From positions 1 to 64,000 of the forward strand of contig JAPLFS010000066.1 in NCBI GenBank assembly GCA_026390555.1: a DNA stretch of 64,000 bases. Reading direction: 5' to 3'. Of this stretch, positions 57,467-64,000 are shown one piece after another; position 1 is the stretch's first letter; the number at the start of each line of letters is the position of its first letter. Under the pieces are notes generated by a model. It searched no databases and was not told the origin of the DNA. It saw only the letters and a program-made list of their open reading frames with translations. The position numbers and the translations under genes are program-made. Source of the DNA: Pseudomonadota bacterium (lineage in GTDB: Bacteria; Bdellovibrionota_C; UBA2361; OMII01).

Positions 57467-58657
57467 CTATCGCAGCGCGATTAACCCTAGCACCTCGCAG
57501 TGTTTAGTTAGTGGAAACATATCAAAGAGCGCTATTTTTTTGAGCGAGTAGCTCTGCGTCAGCGCTGCTACGTCACGCGCAAATGTTTCAGGGTTGCAGC
57601 TTGAGTAGATAATTCTATTGGGGCGTAGCTCATTGATGCGCCCCACCAGATAGCTAGATAAACCCCTACGGGGAGGATTTACGACGAGAAGCTCAGGTAC
57701 TGCTGTGATCTGCTGGCGCATGTAGCTATCTACATCCTCTGCGATAAAGGTACTATTAACGGCCCCCAGACGTGCCGCTGAAAGGGCGGCACTTTCAACT
57801 GCCATGCTTGATAGCTCTACTCCGGTTGTCGTCATGGCATATGGAGCGATTGAGAGCGAGAATCCCCCCACACCACAAAAAAGATCTAGTACGGTGCTGC
57901 AGGGGCCCTCTCTAGCGAACTCAATCGCTTTGGCATAGAGCGCCGTAGCAACCTCTGGGGTTACCTGCATAAAGGATTGTGAGGAAAAATTAAGTTGGAT
58001 ATCTCCATACTGCTCCGTAATCTGGTGTTCCTCGGTAAGTAGGATCTCTTCGGGCCCCTCAAGTATCGCTGCAGGAATCGGTTGAATATTACAACTGATT
58101 ACCGTAACCCAGGGATGGAACGATTGAATGAATGAAACGACCTTGCGAACACGGCTAATCGCCTCTGAGCTGCGCAGAACGAAACGTAGGATCCCCTGCG
58201 AGTGATCGCGGTTGCTCATTACGATCACCCCCTTAAGCTCCCCCGTACGCTCCTTAATCTGGTAGGGGTGCAGTGCGGCGCTAGTGATACAACTGCGCAC
58301 CGTCTCAAGGAGCGCTTGAAATGGCTTGGGGGAGAGTGGGCACTGCGTGAGCTCAACTCCGGACATATCCGAATTTATAATGCCTATAATAGGGTCCTGG
58401 CATGTACCGGTCACGCTCATCTTAATCTTTGAGCGCGAACCCCAGGGGTTAGATGGGAGAACTATTGGCGCTACGCTCTCAGGAGCAAGGTTAAAGCGTT
58501 GTAAGGTCTCTATAACACTACGCTCCTTTGAGACAATTCTATCCCGTTTTATAAGGTCTAAAAGGGAGCAGGAGCGACAGATATTACTTGAGAAGAGAGC
58601 GCATGCAGCATGCTCATAGTTGGCTTGGGCCAGTCTTGTTGTCTTGTGTTCGCTCAT
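57467..58657 (-). CDS. rlmC: 23S rRNA (uracil-C5) methyltransferase, RlmC-like
   Basis: 396-aa TrmA/RlmC/RlmD-family enzyme. The N-terminal Fe-S cysteines are in CALFSSNICRSC (C19, C27, C30), matching RlmC, where they open the protein. The SAM site is VLDLFCGVGGFSLSIA, the catalytic Cys is in IIYSSCNPETFARD, and VVNPPRRGLS precedes it. RlmC methylates U747 (E. coli number) of 23S rRNA. RlmC is preferred over RlmD because there is no TRAM domain. Confidence 0.85.
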   Translation of the reverse strand: MSEHKTTRLAQANYEHAACALFSSNICRSCSLLDLIKRDRIVSKERSVIETLQRFNLAPESVAPIVLPSNPWGSRSKIKMSVTGTCQDPIIGIINSDMSGVELTQCPLSPKPFQALLETVRSCITSAALHPYQIKERTGELKGVIVMSNRDHSQGILRFVLRSSEAISRVRKVVSFIQSFHPWVTVISCNIQPIPAAILEGPEEILLTEEHQITEQYGDIQLNFSSQSFMQVTPEVATALYAKAIEFAREGPCSTVLDLFCGVGGFSLSIAPYAMTTTGVELSSMAVESAALSAARLGAVNSTFIAEDVDSYMRQQITAVPELLVVNPPRRGLSSYLVGRINELRPNRIIYSSCNPETFARDVAALTQSYSLKKIALFDMFPLTKHCEVLGLIALR

Positions 58658-58708
58658 GGCGATAGCAGAGGCTCTTTAGGTATGCAATTATAGTTGGTCT
58701 ATGCTGAA

Positions 58709-58924
58709 GTAACTAGTCAGTATAAACTAAGGACAGTCGCACACGTAGATGCCCTGTACCAACCCCTCAGGGGTCGATTTGCAGAGCAAATCGGGGGTGA
58801 AAACATTAACTGGTCACAAAATCTGCCGTCCCCGATCAGGGGACGACCAATCGAATTACCTATGAAACTTCGCAGTAATCTCAATAGCTTGAATCGCGAC
58901 ATTAAACTACGGTGACCAGTTACA
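58709..58924 (+). mobile_element. 216-bp MITE-like insertion at the dapF start
   Basis: The segment starts GTAACTAGTCA and ends TGACCAGTTACA, giving 11-bp terminal inverted repeats with one mismatch. It is bounded by the 12-bp direct repeat GTCTATGCTGAA (58697-58708 and 58925-58936), which looks like a target-site duplication. Its first 87 bp match the repeat at 25392-25478. Its second part (58808-58922) is bounded by perfect 11-bp inverted repeats TAACTGGTCAC / GTGACCAGTTA and has a central hairpin CGTCCCC-GATCA-GGGGACG (58828-58846). It encodes no protein. Confidence 0.7.
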
Positions 58925-58928
58925 GTCT

Positions 58929-59786
58929 ATGCTGAATAGTTATAGGTTTACTAGATATCACGCTCTTGGGAACGATTATATCGTTATGCGGGCGATTGAT
59001 ATGGATCTCCCCCTATCTGTCCCGATCGTACAACGTATCTGTGACCGTAATTTCGGAGTTGGTTCAGATGGAATTCTGCTGCTTGAGACCATTCAGGTTG
59101 CAGGGGCTTTTTCTCTTCGCATCTATAATCCAGATGGCTCCGAAGCTGAAAAAAGTGGCAACGGTCTGCGTATCTTTGCGAGATATCTTTGGGACCGTGG
59201 TTTGGTTCAAGAGAGCCCCTTCGATGTGCAAACAGTAGGGGGGCGGGTCGTATGTCACGTTAAGGATAGTGGCTACCTTGTGACCGTTGATATGGGTCAG
59301 GTTAGTTTCTCCAGCGCAGTAATACCGGTAAGAGGGGTACCCCGTAATGTATTGATGGAAAAGATAGAGGTCGGGGGCAGGGAGTTTACCTTCTCTGCGG
59401 CTACGATCGGAAATCCGCACTGTGTTGTCACTGAGTGTGAGGTCACGCGTCAGATTGCAGAGCTTTATGGGCCACTGCTTGAAAATAACGAAATATTTCC
59501 TAACCGCACAAACGTGCAATTTATGCGTGTAATTTCACGCTCCTTGATCCAGATTGAGATCTGGGAGCGTGGGGCCGGATATACCCTAGCCTCCGGCAGT
59601 AGTAGCTCGGCCGCTGCAGCCGTTGCTCACAAGTTAGGACTTGTTGATGAGATCGTAACGGTTCGTATGCCCGGGGGCGAGCTGACGATAGAGATAGGTG
59701 AGGGCTTTGCTATTAGGATGACCGGACCGGTAACACGGATAGCTGAGGGGGAGATATATCGAGAAGTGCTAGAGGGGCTACTCTAG
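58929..59786 (+). CDS. dapF: Diaminopimelate epimerase-like protein lacking both catalytic Cys
   Basis: 285-aa DapF fold: YHALGNDYIVM near the start, then NPDGSEAEKSGNGLRIFARY, ATIGNPHCVV and WERGAGYTLASGSSSSAAAA. In classical DapF the two acid/base cysteines sit in EMCGNG and ACGTGA; here they are Ser76 and Ser222. The remaining framework, including the Asn and Glu of the substrate pocket, is intact. It may belong to a Ser-type subfamily with altered chemistry, or epimerise another substrate. The ATG at 58929 lies within the 12-bp duplication next to the inserted element, and no ribosome-binding site is visible because the insert replaced the upstream sequence. Confidence 0.8.
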   Translation: MLNSYRFTRYHALGNDYIVMRAIDMDLPLSVPIVQRICDRNFGVGSDGILLLETIQVAGAFSLRIYNPDGSEAEKSGNGLRIFARYLWDRGLVQESPFDVQTVGGRVVCHVKDSGYLVTVDMGQVSFSSAVIPVRGVPRNVLMEKIEVGGREFTFSAATIGNPHCVVTECEVTRQIAELYGPLLENNEIFPNRTNVQFMRVISRSLIQIEIWERGAGYTLASGSSSSAAAAVAHKLGLVDEIVTVRMPGGELTIEIGEGFAIRMTGPVTRIAEGEIYREVLEGLL

Positions 59787-59793
59787 GAATTTA

Positions 59794-59819
59794 GGTTCCT
59801 CAGCAATTGGTGAGGAACC
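59794..59819 (+). terminator. Stem-loop after dapF
   Basis: GGTTCCTCA (59794-59802) pairs with TGAGGAACC (59811-59819) around an 8-nt loop, eight bases after the dapF stop, followed by GGAATTT. It may act as a terminator but also belongs to the mosaic repeat family, whose GGTTCCTCACC end recurs ten bases later. Confidence 0.4.
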
Positions 59820-59828
59820 GGAATTTAG

Positions 59829-59961
59829 GGTTCCTCACCGATAAGTGTTGGTACATTAGATGGAAAACCCCTGCGCGGGAACGTGAACCGCTTCCCGTTA
59901 CCTGCTCCCGCTCCGATACCGGTTAACCCTTAAAAACCAGCTTTGAAAGCATGGCCGCCAA
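59829..59961 (-). repeat. Mosaic repeat: inverted R block and half of hairpin H
   Basis: 59829-59893 is the reverse complement of the 65-bp R unit found twice at 30.0-30.25 kb. 59894-59961 continues as the reverse complement of the adjoining GCGGGAGCAGGTAACGGG and of the right half of hairpin H, stopping in its loop at GGCCGCCAA. The broken IVP gene begins right there. Confidence 0.82.
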
Positions 59962-59963
59962 AA

Positions 59964-60095
59964 GGAAGAGGCGGTGCGACGCAACTGGTTGACAATATCG
60001 CTATTTCCGTTCGGGAGGAGGCGAATAACACTAATAACCTCTTTCAGGAATTCAACCGACTTTTGATAGACTCCGAGCTTTTCATGACAAAACAT
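59964..60095 (-). pseudogene. Truncated four-helix-bundle (23S rRNA intervening-sequence) protein
   Basis: On the minus strand, ATG 60095 opens MFCHEKLGVYQKSVEFLKEV and continues through LLPNGNSDIVNQLRRTASS. This is the N-terminal half of the IVP/four-helix-bundle family (FExLxVYQKA..., SQLRRAAxSIPxNIAEG). At 59964 the family sequence stops and the frame runs into the H repeat (FWRPCF...), so the second half, including SIPLNIAEG, is gone. Normal length is about 115-125 aa; 44 codons remain. The frame also extends upstream into repeat A3, which is not part of the protein. Confidence 0.75.
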
Positions 60096-60133
60096 ATCTT
60101 CTATTAATCGGTTTTTTTCTAAATAAGTTTCCG

Positions 60134-60292
60134 CTACCGGAGCGGGAGCAGGTAACGGGAAGCGGTTCACGTTCCAGCGCAGGGATTCAGCATCCATTAT
60201 CTTACATTCTTCGACCGGCTTTTCTTTCATCTGCCGCGCATAGTTATGCCATCATCCATTAGCTTCCCACCCACACTTATCGGTGAGGAACC
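60134..60292 (-). repeat. Mosaic repeat: A block with R fragments (copy A3)
   Basis: The reverse complement of the A block seen at 29207-29294 and 29922-30024, including GAATGTAAGATAATGGATGC and CATAACTATGCGCGGCAG. The R-unit core (60160-60184) and its tail CACACTTATCGGTGAGGAACC (60272-60292) lie at either end. The tail is a perfect 20-bp inverted copy of 59829-59848. A 20-bp direct repeat, GGTGAGGAACCGGAATTTAG, lies at 59809-59828 and 60282-60301. The next gene's stop codon falls inside it. Confidence 0.8.
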
Positions 60293-60297
60293 GGAAT

Positions 60298-63200
60298 TTA
60301 GAAGAAGTTGTAAGAGATTCCAAGAATAAACGAGCGGCCCTTTAGTACCGCAGGCTCAAGACCAACGCTCTGGTCGTACTCGAACTGTCGATCAAGGATA
60401 TTATCTATTCGAAAGAACATACGCCCGCGTTGTTCAGAAAGCCTGTATGATAGAGCCGTATCAAAGAGCCAGAAACCACCATTATCATAGCTCCTCGTAG
60501 TATCAGCGCTCGTCGTAGTGTTCTGATCTCGGAATGTTCCCTGTGTTGAAAGGGAGAGGTGCTTGCCAAAGAATCGGCGATAACCGAAGCGAAAACGCCT
60601 AGTATTTATGCCATCCGTAGAGCCGAACTCATTTAGATCGTACCAATTCATAAGGGTGTCTGCTGTTAGCACCGCCCTGGGCGATAGGACTGAGTACAGA
60701 TATCCTCTAAAGATATCTGAATTGGCGGAGCTATCGATAAAACCATCACTACTAGGGGGGAGAGAGGCTAGGTTCTCTCCATCGTAGGAGGCCGTTTCCG
60801 TTACATAGCCAAGAGGTTCGATTATATGTCGACGGGTGTATTGCGCTCCAGCATAGAAAAGGTTGGGATCTTTTACGTCGAGACCGAAGGCCAGGTTTCT
60901 GCTACGTGCTGCGCTTAGATCGTTAAAGCGTTGATTAAGCCCACCAATAAGGGTTGGGTCTAGGGAGCTCAGATCCTCAAGCACAGATTTTTGAAGTGTT
61001 TCGAAGTATGCCGTGCGGGTGGTTAGCCATTTTGTAGGGGTCAGAACTAATCCGATCTTGGGATCGAGGCTATTTTCTTTGCCCCTGCCGCTTAAGAACG
61101 GAGGAACTTCGGTTAAATCGTGCTCAACCGAGGTGCCAGCTAGCCCTAACGTTAGATTTGCTTTGCGTGGCACCTTGAGGGATACGTACTCATAGACCTC
61201 CCCGGAACGGAGCGCACCGGAGGCGCTACTGGTCAGATTTCCACCTGCTCCGGTTCCACACAGCTCACCAGAATTGTCTTGGCAGAGCGAGTAAAAGCCG
61301 TATGCGGGTGAGGTTTCGCGCCGGCTTGTATCGGCATAAAGTCCCTCAACTCCTGAAACTGAATCGAGGTAAGTTGAAGTATAGAGAAGTTGAGTTGCTA
61401 GACTATTGCGCTGTACCCGTTGTCGAGCTGATTCTTGCGATACAAGATCGGCATCGTACGTTGTTCCATCTGGGAAGCTCTCCTGCACGATCCCCGGGCG
61501 AGGAGTTTGTTGTGCGGTATTCTCACTATCACGAGCGAACTCGCCCTGCATCAGGAAGCGGGTGTTAGAGGAGATGCGGTGGTTATACCCTGCTCTTACA
61601 ACTCCAACATGAACATCTTCAGAGTAGTCGGCATCGGTTTGACCCTCCTGCCTGAATAGCTTGAAGCTGCCATCTAGGATCAGACGATCATCGGGTGTTA
61701 GTTCATATTGTAGAGCTCCGCGCAGACGATTTTGGCTGGCGAAGGCGCCGTGGTTAGAGCCATTTCTATAGAAGGGTTGGTAGCTAAAGAGATAGCCAAG
61801 GGAATCTCCCTTTCCAACAGCGAGTAGCTCGCCGCCGATCTGGTCCTGATTACTATTCCAGGTCGTGCTAAAGGCCTCACGGGTCTCTTTTTTGTCGAAA
61901 AGGGCGTTGTAGTCTCCAAGAGCAGCGGCCTCACCGAGGCTATTAAAGAGGTTAAAACTCAACGGGGCCATAAGGTCAGCGACGCGTTGCTCGCTCTGGC
62001 GTGCTTCAACATCGAGGATCGAATCGTAGGACTCTGAGAGGAGTCGGTGCGCTGAATAGTTTCCGTAGTCGGTAGTGATGGACTTTATGGCCTCTATACG
62101 CGCAGCTTCAGAGAATCCAAGCTCTGTAAAGACCCGCGAAAGACCAGCGCTACGTACCGCTAGATCTCGATCTAGTAGTAGAGATGATCGGTATACGGCG
62201 CGACCATCGTTAAGTTGAATCGATTGCTCTACATCAGCAAGCCCCTTAATCGGATCGTTTTGAGCTACATCAACGAAGGAGCGATAGAGGTGCGGCGTTG
62301 GATCGTTGGGGTCGAGGGCGATTGCAGCATCGAACTCCTGCCTTGAGTGCTCCGACTGCGCATTCTCAAAGAAAAGCTTTCCTAGATAGGAACGATAGAT
62401 GGCTGTGCTCGGTTCTAACTGAACCGCGTGCGAGAGGAGGTCTTTAGCGCTATCGTAGTCTCTATCGTTAACCTTGATAAGAGCTTGGCCGAAGTAGGGC
62501 AAGGCTTGCGAGGGGTCCTCGCTTAGAGCTGTGGCAAAATCTAGTTGCGCCTGTGCAAAATCCTTGCGGGAGATAGCGGCAAATCCTGATAGAGCCGCAC
62601 TCATGGAGCTAGTACCAAAAGCTAGCTCCCGTTTCTCAAGCAGCGCCTTTGTATCCTCGTAGCGGTCAAATGAGAGTAGCAGCTCCGCCTCACGGTCAAA
62701 GAGCTCCGGAACATCTTGATGCTCTTGACGCGAGCTTTTAATAATAGAGAGGGCATCGTCGAGATTGCCGCTTGCCTGTGAGATATATGATTGCAACAGC
62801 TGAGCATTTATCAGGTCAGCTCTTAACTTTGTGCTTGCACTAAGGTGATCCTGCGCGGCGGCAAGATTACTGTTTTGTAATTCAAGAAATCCAAGTAGGA
62901 GCTCGCGCAGTGCGCTATCTGGGGCGCTCATAGTTTGAGACATGGCCTTAATGTTAGCGGCGGCACGCGCTATCTCTCCGACCCTCCACAGCGCAATAGC
63001 CTCTAATAGAGCGCCGCGATCGGTTGATTTAAGTTTGTTTGAGCTATTATTTAAGGCATCTATCAGAGATCTTCCAGATTTAACTTGAGTAAAAACCTCA
63101 TGCACAGCGGAGGCACAGGCGCCGGAACATCCCGCATCTGGAGATGATACGATATCTGATTCAATCAGGATGAAAGGAAATCGGATCATCCATTGAACTG

Positions 63201-63780
63201 AGTCAGCGGGCCTTACGAGGATAGATTTAGCTGGAGGAGATCCACGTTTCGTAACGGCGCGCTCACCAGGGGCGAGCGTTGTAGCGCCAAAAGAGTTGGA
63301 GGCTTTTACAGAGCCGTGCAACACATCAATAGTAGTAGAGTCTTCGTTCGTCTCGATAACGAGCTCTGTTCCGAATATAGCGGCGTTGACGGTTGTAGTA
63401 TTGATCTCTGGTTCCCGCCGAGCGCCGCGCGAAAAGAAATACGCTTTGCCCTGTGTATGGGTGACGCTCGGATTTCCGTTTGCCAGAACCTTCTCAAAGG
63501 TCATGGCCGAGAAGCGGCCAATTCGCACCAGCGCACCATCTACGAACTCAAAGGCAGCCTTGCCATCGGTTCCAGTTCGTACGGTGTCACCCTCGTAAAA
63601 TGAGTCACCACCTTTTACAGGCTGCCATACTGATGTGCCTGTTCGGCGTACGAATATCGATCCCTCATTTGAATACAGGGAGGCTACTGTCTTATTTTGG
63701 GCGTAGGAGTAGCAATTTGCTCCGATTAGGCATGCAATGACAAGTGTTGCTGTTATTAGATATCGCAAGAGCTTATCCAT
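60298..63780 (-). CDS. FecR-TPR-TonB-dependent outer-membrane protein fusion
   Basis: About 1160 aa. A signal peptide (YLITATLVIACLIGANCYSYA) is followed by a FecR-type domain (about 35-190; GSIFVRRTGTSVWQPVKGGD, VNAAIFGTELVIE, LHGSVKASNSFGATTL). Next are many TPR-like helices (about 230-600; ALSEDPSQALPYFGQALIKV, AVQLEPSTAIYRSYLGKLFF, ALDPNDPTPHLYRSF). The C-terminal beta-barrel (about 650-1160) resembles TonB-dependent receptors and ends ILGISYNFF with terminal aromatic. No plug domain or TonB box is obvious. It may be an outer-membrane assembly or polysaccharide-binding protein rather than a transporter. The frame begins with TTG 63792; ATG 63780 is preferred, with GAGGAG 14 bases before it. 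Confidence 0.72.
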   Translation of the reverse strand: MDKLLRYLITATLVIACLIGANCYSYAQNKTVASLYSNEGSIFVRRTGTSVWQPVKGGDSFYEGDTVRTGTDGKAAFEFVDGALVRIGRFSAMTFEKVLANGNPSVTHTQGKAYFFSRGARREPEINTTTVNAAIFGTELVIETNEDSTTIDVLHGSVKASNSFGATTLAPGERAVTKRGSPPAKSILVRPADSVQWMIRFPFILIESDIVSSPDAGCSGACASAVHEVFTQVKSGRSLIDALNNSSNKLKSTDRGALLEAIALWRVGEIARAAANIKAMSQTMSAPDSALRELLLGFLELQNSNLAAAQDHLSASTKLRADLINAQLLQSYISQASGNLDDALSIIKSSRQEHQDVPELFDREAELLLSFDRYEDTKALLEKRELAFGTSSMSAALSGFAAISRKDFAQAQLDFATALSEDPSQALPYFGQALIKVNDRDYDSAKDLLSHAVQLEPSTAIYRSYLGKLFFENAQSEHSRQEFDAAIALDPNDPTPHLYRSFVDVAQNDPIKGLADVEQSIQLNDGRAVYRSSLLLDRDLAVRSAGLSRVFTELGFSEAARIEAIKSITTDYGNYSAHRLLSESYDSILDVEARQSEQRVADLMAPLSFNLFNSLGEAAALGDYNALFDKKETREAFSTTWNSNQDQIGGELLAVGKGDSLGYLFSYQPFYRNGSNHGAFASQNRLRGALQYELTPDDRLILDGSFKLFRQEGQTDADYSEDVHVGVVRAGYNHRISSNTRFLMQGEFARDSENTAQQTPRPGIVQESFPDGTTYDADLVSQESARQRVQRNSLATQLLYTSTYLDSVSGVEGLYADTSRRETSPAYGFYSLCQDNSGELCGTGAGGNLTSSASGALRSGEVYEYVSLKVPRKANLTLGLAGTSVEHDLTEVPPFLSGRGKENSLDPKIGLVLTPTKWLTTRTAYFETLQKSVLEDLSSLDPTLIGGLNQRFNDLSAARSRNLAFGLDVKDPNLFYAGAQYTRRHIIEPLGYVTETASYDGENLASLPPSSDGFIDSSANSDIFRGYLYSVLSPRAVLTADTLMNWYDLNEFGSTDGINTRRFRFGYRRFFGKHLSLSTQGTFRDQNTTTSADTTRSYDNGGFWLFDTALSYRLSEQRGRMFFRIDNILDRQFEYDQSVGLEPAVLKGRSFILGISYNFF

Positions 63781-63919
63781 TAAAACACACAATTCTCCTC
63801 TAGATGATGATGCTAAAACCCCGTCTCGCGCATCAAATTTTATATGGAAAGATGTTTTTAGATCTATCGACCAGATCGCAGAGTAACTTTTCTATATTTT
63901 AGACGTAGGTAGAGGTAAC

Positions 63920-64000
63920 GTGAGAATCTTAAGGTATAACAGCTACTTAACGATTTTTAGTTGTGTTTTGGTAGGCGCATCTATTGGCAACAGATGCGAA
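63920..64000 (+). CDS. Possible start of a rightward exported protein (partial)
   Basis: GTG at 63920, with AGAGG just upstream, opens 27 codons to the window end: MRILRYNSYLTIFSCVLVGA, then SIGNRCE. The hydrophobic core looks like a signal peptide. It is divergent from the FecR-TPR gene. Too short to identify. Confidence 0.35.
   Translation, partial: MRILRYNSYLTIFSCVLVGASIGNRCE

Noticed and set aside
58694-58915. 73-codon frame between rlmC and dapF
   Set aside because: It lies entirely within the inserted repeat element, starts from the relic of the dapF start region and has no coding features.
60096-60230. N-terminal extension of the IVP frame
   Set aside because: The extra codons translate the A3 repeat (PVEECKIMDAESLRWN) rather than protein-family sequence. 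The IVP similarity begins only at about 60095.
1-64000. Integrated phage or complete insertion sequence with transposase
   Set aside because: No transposase, integrase, capsid, terminase or tail gene was recognised. Only small non-coding elements and remnants were found.

Overview
The window reads as chromosome of a diderm (Gram-negative), aerobic, heterotrophic bacterium. Evidence: a TonB-type outer-membrane barrel, several lipoproteins with lipoboxes, heme A synthase (implying an aa3-type oxidase), a complex I subunit, the pyruvate dehydrogenase E1 pair, and diaminopimelate, UDP-glucuronate and cyclic-glucan genes. Base composition looks close to 50% G+C, apart from an AT-rich island at about 26.7-29.9 kb. 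The gene mix (lexA next to recA, FecR/TPR/TonB fusion, HEAT and thrombospondin-type repeats) fits a deltaproteobacterial-like lineage such as Bdellovibrionota, Myxococcota or SAR324. That placement is inference only.

Layout. 0-1.6 kb: pdhB (cut by the window edge) and pdhA on the minus strand. 1.7-3.6 kb: a RuvC-like nuclease overlapping a secreted endonuclease/exonuclease/phosphatase protein. 3.6-6.9 kb: a metallo-beta-lactamase-fold gene, recA and lexA (SOS core), with a lexA promoter/operator. 6.9-9.7 kb: single-domain response regulator, Ca-binding-repeat protein, hemL. 9.7-16.4 kb: membrane protein, tRNA-Gly, methyltransferase, ALDH7-type dehydrogenase, tRNA-Leu, small lipoprotein, leucine dehydrogenase, uvrB. 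16.4-25.3 kb: one 2954-codon cyclic-beta-glucan-synthase-like gene. 25.4-30.3 kb: accessory island with a lipoprotein, many short repeats, an unrecognised 766-aa protein with three tandem repeats and a PD-(D/E)XK-like core, and an AT-rich grpB-family gene. 30.3-41.8 kb: HEAT-like exported protein, two ABC transporters (one behind a structured leader), ctaA, an HD phosphohydrolase, a degenerate RibB/RibA-like protein and small genes. 41.9-44.9 kb: phosphodiester glycosidase, nuoF, lipoprotein. 45.2-57.5 kb: two GT-C-like membrane glycosyltransferases, argJ, ugd plus UDP-glucuronate decarboxylase (UDP-xylose route), lepA, a phosphoesterase and gnd. 57.5-64 kb: rlmC, a small inserted element, a dapF-like gene lacking both catalytic cysteines, a second mosaic-repeat locus with a broken four-helix-bundle (IVP) gene, a FecR-TPR-TonB receptor, and the start of a rightward gene.

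Three things stand out. (1) A family of mosaic hairpin repeats occurs at 29.2-30.3 kb and 59.8-60.3 kb in the order A - cargo - H - R. The cargo differs between loci: a grpB-like gene at one, a truncated IVP gene at the other. It looks like a cargo-bearing mobile or cassette-like element. (2) The 766-aa repeat/nuclease protein sits alone in the same island. (3) A 69-nt nested hairpin with terminator-like features sequesters the ribosome-binding site of an ABC exporter. A 52-codon open frame runs through the hairpin and overlaps the exporter start, as in leader-peptide attenuation. Separately, about 30 kb away, a 216-bp insertion with terminal inverted repeats and a 12-bp target duplication sits exactly at the start codon of the cysteine-less dapF.
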